Source: Desulfobulbaceae bacterium (lineage in GTDB: Bacteria; Desulfobacterota; Desulfobulbia; Desulfobulbales; Desulfocapsaceae). From it: DNA of 64,000 bases. Below, piece after piece: positions 8,977 through 17,887 of this stretch. The translations under genes and the position numbers were made by a program. The stretch covers positions 62,001-126,000 of the forward strand of contig JAGXHG010000007.1 of assembly GCA_024636345.1 (NCBI GenBank), read 5' to 3'. Each line of letters begins with the position of its first letter. Within the stretch, counting starts at the first letter, position 1. The notes below the pieces were generated by a model that saw only the letters and a program-made list of their open reading frames with translations, made no database searches and had not been told where the DNA came from.

Positions 8977-10752
8977 ATGAAAGTCTTGGTTGTAGGCTCT
9001 GGTGGACGTGAACATGCATTGGTGTGGAAGATATCTCAAAGCACCAGAGTCAAAAAGATCTATTGTGCGCCTGGGAATGCCGGGATAAAGCGTATGGCTG
9101 AGTGTGTGGATATTGCGGCCACTGATATTGATGCCCTGCTCCAATTTGCCCATCATGAAAAGATTGATCTGACCATTGTTGGTCCTGAATCGTCACTGGC
9201 TGCCGGAATCGTTGATCGTTTTGAGGAAGAAGGGCTACGTATCTTTGGACCGCGTAAGAATGCTGCTTTCCTTGAGGGGAGTAAGGTCTTTGCCAAAGAA
9301 TTCATGGAAAAATATGCCATTCCCACCGCCTCTTTCAAGGTCTTTGATAGCCTCAAAAAAGCTGGGAAATATATCGATCAGATTGGTGCTCCCCTTGTTG
9401 TCAAAGCAGATGGACTTGCGGCTGGTAAAGGTGTAATTGTCGCCACTACTATCAAGGAGGCCAAGGATGCAGTTGAACTCATTATGCAGGACAAGGCCTT
9501 TGGAGATGCCGGAAATAAGGTAGTTGTTGAAGCCTGTTTGCAGGGAGAAGAGGCGTCATTTATCGCCTTCACCGATGGCAAAACCGTACTCCCCCTTCCC
9601 ACATCCCAGGATCATAAAGCCATCTATGATGGGGACAAGGGACCGAATACCGGTGGGATGGGCGCCTATTCTCCTGCCCCTGTGGTAACCGAGGCCATCG
9701 CGGATTACGTCATGAACAAGGTGATGCTACCCACCATTCAAGGCATGGCCGCAGAAGGGCGGCCTTTCAAGGGGATGCTCTATGCCGGTTTGATGATTGA
9801 AGATAGCAAGGTTAAGGTCCTGGAATTTAACTGCCGTTTTGGTGATCCCGAAGCTCAGCCCTTGCTGATGCGTCTGAAGAGTGACGTGGTCGACATCTTT
9901 GAGGCCGTGATTGATGGATCTCTGGATACCATTGAGATGAAAATTGACCCCAGGCCAACTGTCTGTGTGGTGATGTCCTCCGGCGGATATCCGGGATCGT
10001 ATGATACGGGCAAGATCATAAAGGGGCTTGCCAAGGCGTCCAGGGAGGCCGGAGTCCAAGTCTTTCATGCGGGAACAGCAACGAAGAATGAACGGACGGT
10101 CACTGCTGGTGGCCGGGTTCTGGGGGTGACAGCAGTGGGTAAGACCCTTGAAAAGGCCATTGAACAAGCCTACAAGGCTGTGGACTGTATCCAGTGGACG
10201 GGTTGTTATTGTCGGCGTGACATAGGAGCGAAGGCCTTGCGGCGCCCTGAAAAACTGACAACACAGGCTCTGGTTGGTATTGTCATGGGTAGTGATTCGG
10301 ATCTGCCGGTTATGCAGGCGGCGGCGGATTTTTTGAAGAAGATGCAGATACCTTATGAGATGACGGTGGCATCAGCACATAGAACTCCTGAGAGGGCTGC
10401 CCGTTGGGCCAGTACGGCCCAGGGGCGTGGATTGAAAATTATTATAGCTGGAGCCGGGATGGCGGCCCATCTAGCCGGAGTCCTGGCCGCCCATACCGAA
10501 CTGCCGGTTATCGGCGTGCCCCTTGATGCCTCGCCACTCCATGGGATGGATGCTCTGCTGGCCACGGTGCAGATGCCACCGGGAATACCGGTTGCCACTA
10601 TGGCGATAGGAAAGCCAGGGGCCAAAAATGGTGCGGTCTTTGCCGCTCGAATTCTCGCCCTGGAAGATAAGGGAGTTGCGAGCCGATTGCAGGAGTTCAA
10701 ATTGGAAATGGTCAGAGAGGTTGAAGAAAAGGCTAGGAATATTGAAGGTTGA
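8977..10752 (+). CDS. purD-purE: PurD-PurE fusion (GAR synthetase plus AIR carboxymutase)
   Basis: A 591-residue two-enzyme protein. Residues 1 to about 425 are phosphoribosylamine-glycine ligase: MKVLVVGSGGREHAL, the ATP-grasp KADGLAAGKGV motif, PNTGGMGAYSP and EFNCRFGDPEAQ. From about residue 429 to the end is class I N5-carboxyaminoimidazole ribonucleotide mutase: GIVMGSDSDLPVM, the SAHRTPERAARWA catalytic segment, IAGAGMAAHLAGVLAA and a C-terminal helix. The two enzymes catalyse steps 2 and 6b of purine synthesis and are normally separate. The junction (RRDIGAKALRRPEKLTTQ) is continuous in frame, with no stop or internal ribosome site seen. It overlaps the next gene by 11 nt. Confidence 0.93.
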   Translation: MKVLVVGSGGREHALVWKISQSTRVKKIYCAPGNAGIKRMAECVDIAATDIDALLQFAHHEKIDLTIVGPESSLAAGIVDRFEEEGLRIFGPRKNAAFLEGSKVFAKEFMEKYAIPTASFKVFDSLKKAGKYIDQIGAPLVVKADGLAAGKGVIVATTIKEAKDAVELIMQDKAFGDAGNKVVVEACLQGEEASFIAFTDGKTVLPLPTSQDHKAIYDGDKGPNTGGMGAYSPAPVVTEAIADYVMNKVMLPTIQGMAAEGRPFKGMLYAGLMIEDSKVKVLEFNCRFGDPEAQPLLMRLKSDVVDIFEAVIDGSLDTIEMKIDPRPTVCVVMSSGGYPGSYDTGKIIKGLAKASREAGVQVFHAGTATKNERTVTAGGRVLGVTAVGKTLEKAIEQAYKAVDCIQWTGCYCRRDIGAKALRRPEKLTTQALVGIVMGSDSDLPVMQAAADFLKKMQIPYEMTVASAHRTPERAARWASTAQGRGLKIIIAGAGMAAHLAGVLAAHTELPVIGVPLDASPLHGMDALLATVQMPPGIPVATMAIGKPGAKNGAVFAARILALEDKGVASRLQEFKLEMVREVEEKARNIEG

Positions 10753-11389
10753 GTATCCCGGTGATGATCTGATCCATGGCCCGGCGGATGAGGAATTCCG
10801 ACGGGCTGTTTCGGTCCTTGAGCAAGGTGGGATTGTTGCCTTTCCCACAGAGACCTTTTATGGTCTGGCCGTTGATCCTTTTAATGAAAAGGCCTTGGAA
10901 AAGCTGTTCAGCCTGAAAGGACGTCCCTTGTATAAGCCCTTTCTGGTTCTTATCCAGGATGAAACACAGCTGTCTGAGTTGGTACGTTCGATCCCACAGA
11001 CATTCCGGCCGCTCATGGAGGCCTTTTGGCCAGGACCCCTGACCTTGGTGTTTCCAGCCGGACCAGGTCTCTCGTCATTGCTGACTGGAGAGAGTGCGAC
11101 TATTGGTGTGCGGATTTCGCCGCATCCGGTTGCCAGAATCTTCGGCCAGATATGGGGCAGGCCGATGACTGCGACCAGTGCCAATCTGTCAGGGATGCCT
11201 GCTTCCAGCACTGCAGAAGAGGTCCGGCACTTTTTTGGAGCCGGGGTTGACTGTATCCTTGATGGGGGACAGACACCAGGAGGTATGTGCTCAACCGTGG
11301 TTGGACTGTATAAGGGGAAGCTACAGCTGATCAGGTCTGGGATGATTGATTTCTCTTCCCTGATTCAGATAAGTAAGGACGAAGCTTGA
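10742..11389 (+). CDS. Sua5/YciO/YrdC threonylcarbamoyl-AMP synthase family protein
   Basis: 215 residues from a TTG at 10742 preceded by AGGA and overlapping the purD-purE end; the frame is open further upstream, but that part only shadows the purine gene. The GGIVAFPTETFYGLAVD start motif, KGRPLYKPFLVLI, FWPGPLTLVF, GVRISPHPVA and TATSANLSGMP are the YrdC signature for L-threonylcarbamoyl-AMP formation from Thr, bicarbonate and ATP, used for tRNA t6A37. It lacks the extra Sua5 domain and so is TsaC-sized. Whether it or another paralog is the essential enzyme cannot be told. Confidence 0.88.
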   Translation: MKVEYPGDDLIHGPADEEFRRAVSVLEQGGIVAFPTETFYGLAVDPFNEKALEKLFSLKGRPLYKPFLVLIQDETQLSELVRSIPQTFRPLMEAFWPGPLTLVFPAGPGLSSLLTGESATIGVRISPHPVARIFGQIWGRPMTATSANLSGMPASSTAEEVRHFFGAGVDCILDGGQTPGGMCSTVVGLYKGKLQLIRSGMIDFSSLIQISKDEA

Positions 11390-11451
11390 AGGGATTTACC
11401 TTCAGTTCATTCACCCTTTAACGTATTGATTTATCGCAGGAGAAACAGGGT

Positions 11452-11775
11452 ATGAATGATTTGTGCTGGAATAAAGAATTTGCCATGGTGCAGGTGGATA
11501 ATGATGAAGAATTACTCCAGGAATTGATAATGATCTTCAAGGACTCTTCGGCGTCAGATATGGCCATTCTGGTTCAGGCAATCGAAAAAGAGGATACGGC
11601 GGAGGGTAGAGGCGCGTCTCATTCCATAAAAGGAGCGGCTGCAAGTCTTGGTCTAGAGGCGATCAGGGACGTGGCAATGGCCATCGAGAAAGATTGTAGG
11701 GAAGGGTCATTAGTTGTTGCCCGGGAAAAGATGCCGCAACTGCAAAGATTATTGGTGCAGATGCGGGAGCTTTAA
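11452..11775 (+). CDS. Histidine phosphotransfer (Hpt) domain protein
   Basis: 107 residues, essentially one Hpt four-helix module. HSIKGAAASLGLEAIRDVAMAIE (around residues 59-80) carries the phospho-accepting His and the conserved K-G-A/S. It would relay phosphate between a hybrid kinase receiver and a response regulator. No such partner is adjacent, and the nearest kinase (15.5 kb) has no receiver. ATG preceded by GGAG. The two flanking genes are unrelated. Confidence 0.82.
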   Translation: MNDLCWNKEFAMVQVDNDEELLQELIMIFKDSSASDMAILVQAIEKEDTAEGRGASHSIKGAAASLGLEAIRDVAMAIEKDCREGSLVVAREKMPQLQRLLVQMREL

Positions 11776-11816
11776 GGGTTGAACTTTTCTCTATAATGCA
11801 GTTTGTTTAGTCTGTA

Positions 11817-11852
11817 GGTGGACAGCATAGTTTTAACTATAAGCTATCCACC
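11817..11852. terminator. Hairpin between convergent Hpt and ettA genes
   Basis: Inverted repeat GGTGGA..GC..ATAG / CTAT..GC..TCCACC with a short TTTTAA loop lies between two converging stop codons. The arms have small bulges and the T-tract on either side is weak, so it is a plausible bidirectional terminator only. Confidence 0.45.
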
Positions 11853-11870
11853 CGAGACCTTTTATTTCAT

Positions 11871-13556
11871 TTACTGCCTGATCAGTTGCCGGTATTTAAT
11901 GCGGTGTGGCTGGTCGGCTGCCGCCCCCAGTCGCGCCTTACGATCCTTTTCATAATCCGAGTAATTCCCTTCAAACCAGACAACCTGCGAATCGCCCTCA
12001 AAGGCCAGAATGTGGGTGGCGATCCGGTCAAGGAACCAGCGGTCATGGCTTATGACAACGGCACAGCCGCCGAAATTGACCAGAGCCTCTTCGAGTGCCC
12101 GCATGGTGTTGATATCCAGATCGTTAGTGGGCTCATCGAGGAGCAGGACGTTTCCTCCCTCTTTGAGCATTCGTGCCAGATGGACCCGGTTGCGCTGACC
12201 GCCTGAGAGCAGGCCAACCTTTTTCTGCTGGGCAGAACCTGAAAAATTGAATTTGGCCACGTAGGCCCTGGAATTAATCTCTTTGGTCCCGACCCAGACC
12301 GTTTCCTGGCCCTCAGAGACTGCCTCCCAAATCGTATGTTCAGGGTCAAGAATGTCGCGGCTTTGGTCAACGTAGGCAAGTTTGACCGTTTCACCCAGGC
12401 GGATAGTACCTGCATCGGGGGTATCCTGTCCGGTGATCATCTTGAAGAGTGTGGATTTTCCCGCGCCGTTAGGTCCAATGATTCCGACGATACCACCGGC
12501 AGGGAGCTTAAAATTCAGATCTTCAACGAGCAATTTGTCGCCCAGGCTTTTTCGCACATGGTCAGCCTCAATAACCACCTTGCCAAGACGTGGCCCGGGT
12601 GGGATAAAGATCTGCAGGTCCTGGGCAAGTTTTTCGGTCTCCTGGCTCAGCAGTTGCTCATAGGAGCTGATCCTGGCCTTCGATTTTGCATGTCTGCCCT
12701 TGGCAGACATCCGGATCCATTCGAGCTCCCGTTGCAGGGTGCGGCGCCGATCACTCTCTGATTTCTCTTCTGTAGCCAGCCGTTTTTCTTTCTGTTCCAG
12801 CCATGAGGAATAATTGCCCTTCCAGGGAATGCCGATACCCCGGTCAAGTTCCAGAATCCAACCGGCCACATTGTCGAGAAAATAACGATCATGGGTTACA
12901 GCAATAATGGTTCCCGCATATTGCTGCAGGTGCTGTTCCAGCCAGGAAACAGACTCGGCATCCAAGTGATTGGTGGGCTCATCGAGCAGGAGGACGTCCG
13001 GCTGTTTCAAGAGGATGCGGCAGAGTGCGACGCGTCGCTTTTCACCACCGGAGAGGATTGCGCACAGGGTTTCCGGAGCCGGGCAACGCAGGGCGTCCAT
13101 GGCCATTTCCAGTTTGCTGTCCAGGTCCCAGGCGTTCAAGGTGTCAAGCTTGTCCTGAACCTCGCCCTGTCTATCAATGAGTGCCTGCATTTCGTCATCA
13201 CTCATCGGCTCGGAAAACTTTTCATTGATGACGTTAAATTCATGGAGCAGGTCAACGGTACTCTGGACTCCTTCTTCAACGATCTGTCTGACTGTTTTTT
13301 CGGGGTCAAGTTGGGGTTCCTGATCCAGATAGTCGATGATAAGCCCGGGAGAGAGAATGATTTCTCCGTTAAATTCGGTATCAATGCCAGCCAGAATACG
13401 CAACAGTGTACTCTTACCGGAACCGTTCAGCCCCAGTACCCCGATCTTGGCCCCATAAAAATAGGAAAGAGAGATGTCTTTGAGGATGGGTTTGCTATCG
13501 TAAAACTTGCTTACCTTGATCATCGAATAGATAATCTTTTTGTCATCTGTACTCAT
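11871..13556 (-). CDS. ettA: Energy-dependent translational throttle protein EttA (ABC-F ATPase)
   Basis: 561 residues from the ATG at 13556, five codons inside the longest open frame. Two ABC cassettes: GLNGSGKST Walker A, LSGGEKRR signature and LLLDEPTNHLDAES Walker B, then IGPNGAGKST, LSGGQRNR and LLLDEPTNDLDINT. The inter-cassette linker (RRTLQRELEWIRMSAKGRHAKSKARI) is the P-site tRNA interaction motif of ABC-F proteins, and there is no membrane domain. EttA binds the ribosomal E site and gates initiation-to-elongation according to ADP/ATP. Length matches the family (about 555). Confidence 0.93.
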   Translation of the reverse strand: MSTDDKKIIYSMIKVSKFYDSKPILKDISLSYFYGAKIGVLGLNGSGKSTLLRILAGIDTEFNGEIILSPGLIIDYLDQEPQLDPEKTVRQIVEEGVQSTVDLLHEFNVINEKFSEPMSDDEMQALIDRQGEVQDKLDTLNAWDLDSKLEMAMDALRCPAPETLCAILSGGEKRRVALCRILLKQPDVLLLDEPTNHLDAESVSWLEQHLQQYAGTIIAVTHDRYFLDNVAGWILELDRGIGIPWKGNYSSWLEQKEKRLATEEKSESDRRRTLQRELEWIRMSAKGRHAKSKARISSYEQLLSQETEKLAQDLQIFIPPGPRLGKVVIEADHVRKSLGDKLLVEDLNFKLPAGGIVGIIGPNGAGKSTLFKMITGQDTPDAGTIRLGETVKLAYVDQSRDILDPEHTIWEAVSEGQETVWVGTKEINSRAYVAKFNFSGSAQQKKVGLLSGGQRNRVHLARMLKEGGNVLLLDEPTNDLDINTMRALEEALVNFGGCAVVISHDRWFLDRIATHILAFEGDSQVVWFEGNYSDYEKDRKARLGAAADQPHRIKYRQLIRQ

Positions 13557-13631
13557 GATAATACCTGTCAAAAAAATGGAAGAAAAAGGAGAAAATGGAA
13601 GATCTTCAAAAATACTAGAGAATACTCTGGA

Positions 13632-13676
13632 ATAAAAAAAAAAGGAAGAGACATACGTAGAGTACGCCTCTTCCTT
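13632..13676 (-). terminator. Rho-independent terminator of the rhodanese gene
   Basis: On the reverse strand AAGGAAGAGGCGTAC and GTATGTCTCTTCCTT form a 15-bp stem (with G-U pairs) around a 5-nt loop, followed by a run of ten T residues. It lies 25 nt past the rhodanese stop codon. Confidence 0.85.
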
Positions 13677-13700
13677 GTGCTGAATAAGGGTGAATCTTTT

Positions 13701-15032
13701 TTAGTCTGTTATGGTACAGTCATTGCCCTTACATGTAACAGCTCCAACCAGAAAAAAGGCCTTATAACCATTATTGTTCAACTCTTTGGCTGCCATATCA
13801 GCCCGTGCTCCGGTGGTGCAGTGAATATAGATCTTTTTGTCTTTGGGCAATTCTCCCATACGGCTTCCCACTTGGTCAAGAGGGATGGAAAAAGCATTTT
13901 TGTACTTTCCTGATGCGCTTTCATCCTTGGTGCGTACATCGAGAATAACGGCATCCGTGGCTTTACCATTGGCGACATTGAGGAAATCAGTCATGGAGAC
14001 CTCACCTTTTTCCAATTTCCGTTTCCAGTCGATGGTGGTGACCACAGGACCGCTTGTCGTCTCACCGCCGGACTTGATCCAGCCGTCAATATTTCCTGGA
14101 ACCAGAGAGACCTTTTTCAATCCTGCCTCATTCATATCCTTCATCGCACTCATAGCCTCTTCGGTGCTATCACTGTAGAGGATAAAAGGTGCTTTTTTAG
14201 GCAGGCTTTCTATCTTATCTTTGAGTGTGGCATAAGGGATGGTCACTGATCGTGGAATGCGACCAGCTGCTGATTTTTCTGCGGAACGCAGATCAATAAG
14301 TACTATGTTTCCTTTGCTGATAAACTCATTAGAGCCATAGGTAGGATGACCTGCCTTGCTCCATCCAGGTTCACCGTCCAGATAGACGCGAACATTCTTG
14401 TAGCCCAATTTTTTCGCCTGACCGGCGGAAGAAGTGGACATGCCTCACGTGGGGCCTCCGCAGTAAAAGATGAGGAGCTCATCTTTGTTTTCAGGGAGCT
14501 TGTTGGCCTGTTTTTCAAATTCATCGGATGGAATGTTGATGGCACCAGGCAGGTTCGATGCTGCAAAACGCTTTGCCGGGCGTGAGTCAATAAGGGTGAA
14601 TTTCCCTCCCTTATCCATTATTGTTTTCAGCTCGGGGGTCTTTACCTCGGTGACACCTTTCGGTAGTTTTGCCAGTTTTGGTTTGATGACGGTAGCCCAA
14701 GGTTCGCCCTTACGCATCTCATAATTGATAATGGATGCATGGCCGGCGACTGCATTTTCAATACCCTTGGTTTTATCATCAAATTTTACGAGGATGGTCT
14801 TGGTGGCTGCGCCTTTCCCAACTTCAATGGCAATGACTTTTGCTTTTCTTGACACATCCGCAACATTTCCCATATAGACCGGAACTTCAGCAAGAAGTAT
14901 ACTTCTTGATCCGCTGCCGGTTCCATGCTGGGCAATCAATTTTGGGGGAGTGGTTCCTGTCTGGGTACATCCTGTTGTTAAAAAGGATGCCATGATCAGG
15001 AAAGGAATAAATTTGATCAACTTTTTTTTCAT
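13701..15032 (-). CDS. Triple-rhodanese lipoprotein, probable selenoprotein (in-frame UGA read as Sec196)
   Basis: Two adjoining reverse-strand frames (to 14445 and from 14441) lie in the same register, separated only by a TGA. Read through, they give 443 residues. A lipoprotein signal ends at C22 (FLTTGC). An unassigned domain follows, then rhodanese domain 1 (about 132-235) with the loop FYCGGPT-Sec-GMSTSSAGQA. Related proteins carry Cys at that place in a C-x4-C pair, so C191 and Sec196 would form C-x4-U. Domain 2 (about 234-325) has lost its Cys (LYSDSTEEA). Domain 3 (345-443) keeps C405 in HCTTGAR. A GGAGGG ribosome site precedes the ATG. Domain homology runs unbroken across the TGA, so a nonsense mutation is unlikely. 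Predicted role: sulfane-sulfur transfer or redox at the cell envelope. Confidence 0.82.
14412..14447 (-). promoter_or_regulatory. Candidate bacterial SECIS hairpin after the UGA
   Basis: 21 nt after the TGA (14445-14447) the reverse strand has CGCC-GGTCA-GGCG, a 4-bp GC stem closing a loop that begins GGU; two U-A pairs can extend it below a bulged C. The E. coli fdhF SECIS has a GGUC apical loop 18 nt after its UGA, so loop sequence and spacing both fit recruitment of SelB-Sec-tRNA. Short stems occur by chance, so this supports the Sec reading without proving it. Confidence 0.6.
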
Positions 15033-15493
15033 TCAGCCCTCCAAGGCGCTTATGAGATGAGTTAAGTTCGCTGCAGTTAAATCATTTCAAGGTGATTGAA
15101 TCTGGGCGCGAACCGTTAATATTAAAATGACTAAATGCATTTTTTATACCAAATTATGAGAATACTTCAACATGCTGAATATTTGGAGTTAATATGATAA
15201 TTTCTATATTCGAAGTTGATATAACTGGTGCAAAAAAATCTAAGTTAGGCTAAGAAAAGAGAGTACTTCTGCACTCAGAAAGTGAGATGCTGTTGCTTCT
15301 TGTTTGTGTTTATATATTGTAATATCATGATGATATGTGATCGTCTCGTGCTTATTGTAGTTGAAGCTATCGTGCTTTCTAGGCAAGAGCAAATTTCTTT
15401 GCAACAAAGTTGAAGATGTAAAGGTTCCTTATTCTTCATTCAAACCCTACCCTTACACAGTTCACTGAGTAGCCTGATTAATTATAAATAATT
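15033..15493. other. Divergent intergenic region rhodanese / histidine kinase
   Basis: 461 AT-rich bases with no supported gene. It must contain the promoters of the rhodanese gene and of the kinase-regulator pair. I looked for a -24/-12 (TGGCAC-N5-TTGC) sigma54 site and saw none. Confidence 0.45.
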
Positions 15494-17824
15494 ATGAAAA
15501 TCCGTAGTTTTATTTTTTTGACCGTGATCGTCTTGGGACTCTTCCCTCTTTTCGTCCTGGTGGCGATGAATTTGCCAAAGACCATTGACCGCCTGGAGTA
15601 TGCGGCTGAACTTGAAACCCAGGCCAGATCTCAGGTGGATTTTGCCAAATTAAATGCCCGGATCCGTTGTCTGAAAAAAAGTCTTCTTCATTCGACAACG
15701 CTGCCATCTACTCTGGAAGTTGTCAATCATACAGGAGACAAGAAGGCACTGGCAGCCCTTTTTGTTAATTGGTTTGCTCTTAATGATCCAATCAGTGGTT
15801 TTTCCCTCTTTGACGCAGCCGGTCGTGAAACTCTTGGCTTTTTCAGGTCCCAGGGAGGACTTGCGGTACGTGAACCCAGGAAAGAAAGATTGGCCGGTTC
15901 TTTTTTGCGTGATTCCTTGGGATTAAAAGAAAACGAGATCTTTGTAGGTCTGGTGGATGAAAAAAATGACCCTTTACGCCTGACAGGTCGCGATGAATAT
16001 ACCCTGATTCTCCTTTCTGCAGTCAGAGAGGCTGAAATGCCGGCAGCTGGGGTACTCATGATGCGTATTGACATGTCAACCTTCCTTGAAAATTTCAAAA
16101 ATTCTTTATGGGTAACAGAAAATGGAACCTATCTGAAAGGATGTCAACTCGATGTGCAAGGGAGGAGAATCTACGAGGGTATCGGCAAAATAGGCGATTG
16201 CAATGCCTTTGAAGAATTTCCCGGACTGAAGAGTGAGGGCTGGAAAGGCGATCCGTTGATCCTTAAGGATAAGCGTCGTAATAAAATTGCCTGGATGCCG
16301 CTTATCTTTCATGCCGAAAAGCAGGCGGTTATGTGGGTGGGTACCGTAGTTGATGAGAGTGCCATTGAGTCATGGAAGTTCAGCTTGATGCTCAATGTGG
16401 TAGCGGTGATCTGTATGATGTCGCTTCTGGTCTTTTTTACGGCCAACTGGATTACGGTCAGGATCGATGCGATCCAGAAAGATCTGTTGGTCGGCCTTGA
16501 TGATATTATTAATAATGAAAAAAAGGTTGTTTTTGACTGGAAAGGTCCAGCGGAGCTGAAAGGCCTTGGTGATGATCTTACTTCATTTGCCACTCGTTAT
16601 ACTGATACTTGTAAGGCCAGGATGGTGGCCGAAGCAGCACTCAGGGAAAGTGAGGATAAATTTCGTAATCTTACGGCATCGGCCCTTGACGGTATTATCC
16701 TTATGGATCACGAAGGGAATATTGCTTATTGGAATGAAGCGGCGACAACAATTTTTGGTTTTCCCAGTGCTGAGGCACTGGGAAGTCCTATTCATCAATT
16801 AATTGATGCTCGCCGTGAAGGCGAAAGCCAAATTGTCCAAGGATTGGAAGGGAAAAATCTTGTTGGTGATTTTGCCCATACCGTTGAGCTGGTGGCCAGA
16901 AACAGGAATGGCAGTGAGGTGCTGGTTGAACTGTCCCTTTCTTCCACCCGAATCAGAAACAAATGGCATGCCATCTGGATCGTCAGGGATGTGTCAGAAC
17001 GAAAAAGGAGTGAGGAACAGGCCAGGAAGCAGCTGCAGCAGCTGCAGCATGCTGATAAGATGATTTCCCTTGGTCTGCTTGTGTCCGGTGTTGCCCATGA
17101 GATTAATAATCCTAATTCCATAGCCCTGCTAAATCTACCTGTCCTGGCACGTGCATGGGAATCAGTCAAGCCGATCCTTGATGAATTTTATCATGAAACT
17201 GGCGATTTTACAGTGGCTGGCGTTGACTATACAGTAATGCGTCAGCAGTTGCCGAGAGTCTGTGCGGAGCTGGAAGAAAGTGCGGCCAGGATCCGGCAGA
17301 TTGTGGTTGATTTGAAAGATTATGCCAGGGCTGAAACTAGCGGCCAGATGATCCAGGTGGACATTAATGATGTGGTTCAGTCAGCAGTACGCTTGACCAT
17401 GAATAGTATCCATCAAGCCACAAAACGCTTTACTGCCACTTACGCTGAAAATCTGCCCAAGGCCTTGGGAAACAGGCAGCGTCTGGTGCAAGTTGTTATC
17501 AACCTCATCCAGAACAGCTGTGAGGCCTTGGGAGAGAGCGGCCGTGCTATTGCTGTTGTTACCAGATATAACAGGGAAAGTGATGGGGTTGAGATTGTCA
17601 TTCGTGATGAGGGAAGTGGTATTGACCCGGATGTGGTGAATAAGGTGACCGATCCCTTCTTCACGACCAAACGGAATATGGGTGGTACTGGACTAGGGCT
17701 TTCAGTTTCAGCCGGTATTGTGAAAGAACATAATGGCATGATCCATTTTGATTCGATTTTGAACCTGGGGACAGAGGTTATTGTGAGTCTTCCTGCCCTC
17801 GGTGCATCAGCGGTGGAGAAATAA
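15494..17824 (+). CDS. Membrane-bound PAS sensor histidine kinase
   Basis: 776 residues. TM1 at about 6-26 and TM2 at about 305-330 bracket a periplasmic sensor region of some 275 residues that I do not recognise. A PAS domain follows (about 385-500: FRNLTASALDGIILMDHEGNI), a short coiled stretch, then HisKA with H535 in SGVAHEINNPNS. HATPase_c has the N box (NLIQNSCEAL), G1 (RDEGSGIDP), F box (FFTTKRNMGG) and G2 (GTGLGLSVSAGIVKEH). It is the likely partner of the sigma54 regulator 63 nt downstream. The ligand is unknown; sulfur compounds are a guess from the neighbourhood. Confidence 0.88.
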   Translation: MKIRSFIFLTVIVLGLFPLFVLVAMNLPKTIDRLEYAAELETQARSQVDFAKLNARIRCLKKSLLHSTTLPSTLEVVNHTGDKKALAALFVNWFALNDPISGFSLFDAAGRETLGFFRSQGGLAVREPRKERLAGSFLRDSLGLKENEIFVGLVDEKNDPLRLTGRDEYTLILLSAVREAEMPAAGVLMMRIDMSTFLENFKNSLWVTENGTYLKGCQLDVQGRRIYEGIGKIGDCNAFEEFPGLKSEGWKGDPLILKDKRRNKIAWMPLIFHAEKQAVMWVGTVVDESAIESWKFSLMLNVVAVICMMSLLVFFTANWITVRIDAIQKDLLVGLDDIINNEKKVVFDWKGPAELKGLGDDLTSFATRYTDTCKARMVAEAALRESEDKFRNLTASALDGIILMDHEGNIAYWNEAATTIFGFPSAEALGSPIHQLIDARREGESQIVQGLEGKNLVGDFAHTVELVARNRNGSEVLVELSLSSTRIRNKWHAIWIVRDVSERKRSEEQARKQLQQLQHADKMISLGLLVSGVAHEINNPNSIALLNLPVLARAWESVKPILDEFYHETGDFTVAGVDYTVMRQQLPRVCAELEESAARIRQIVVDLKDYARAETSGQMIQVDINDVVQSAVRLTMNSIHQATKRFTATYAENLPKALGNRQRLVQVVINLIQNSCEALGESGRAIAVVTRYNRESDGVEIVIRDEGSGIDPDVVNKVTDPFFTTKRNMGGTGLGLSVSAGIVKEHNGMIHFDSILNLGTEVIVSLPALGASAVEK

Positions 17825-17887
17825 TTGTGAATGAAAAGAAAAACCGTTCATCCCTGAATGATCAGGCCATAAAAATGATATGAAATC

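Noticed and set aside
12891-13913. 340-codon forward frame opposite ettA and the rhodanese end
   Set aside because: Antisense shadow; the protein has no family features, while the reverse strand encodes clear ABC-F motifs.
13701-15032. Two separate genes or a pseudogene instead of one selenoprotein
   Set aside because: The frames share register, only a TGA intervenes, one rhodanese domain spans the break, and the second frame has no ribosome site at its first ATG.
15033-15493. Sigma54 promoter upstream of the kinase gene
   Set aside because: No TGGCAC-N5-TTGC-like pair was seen on either strand.
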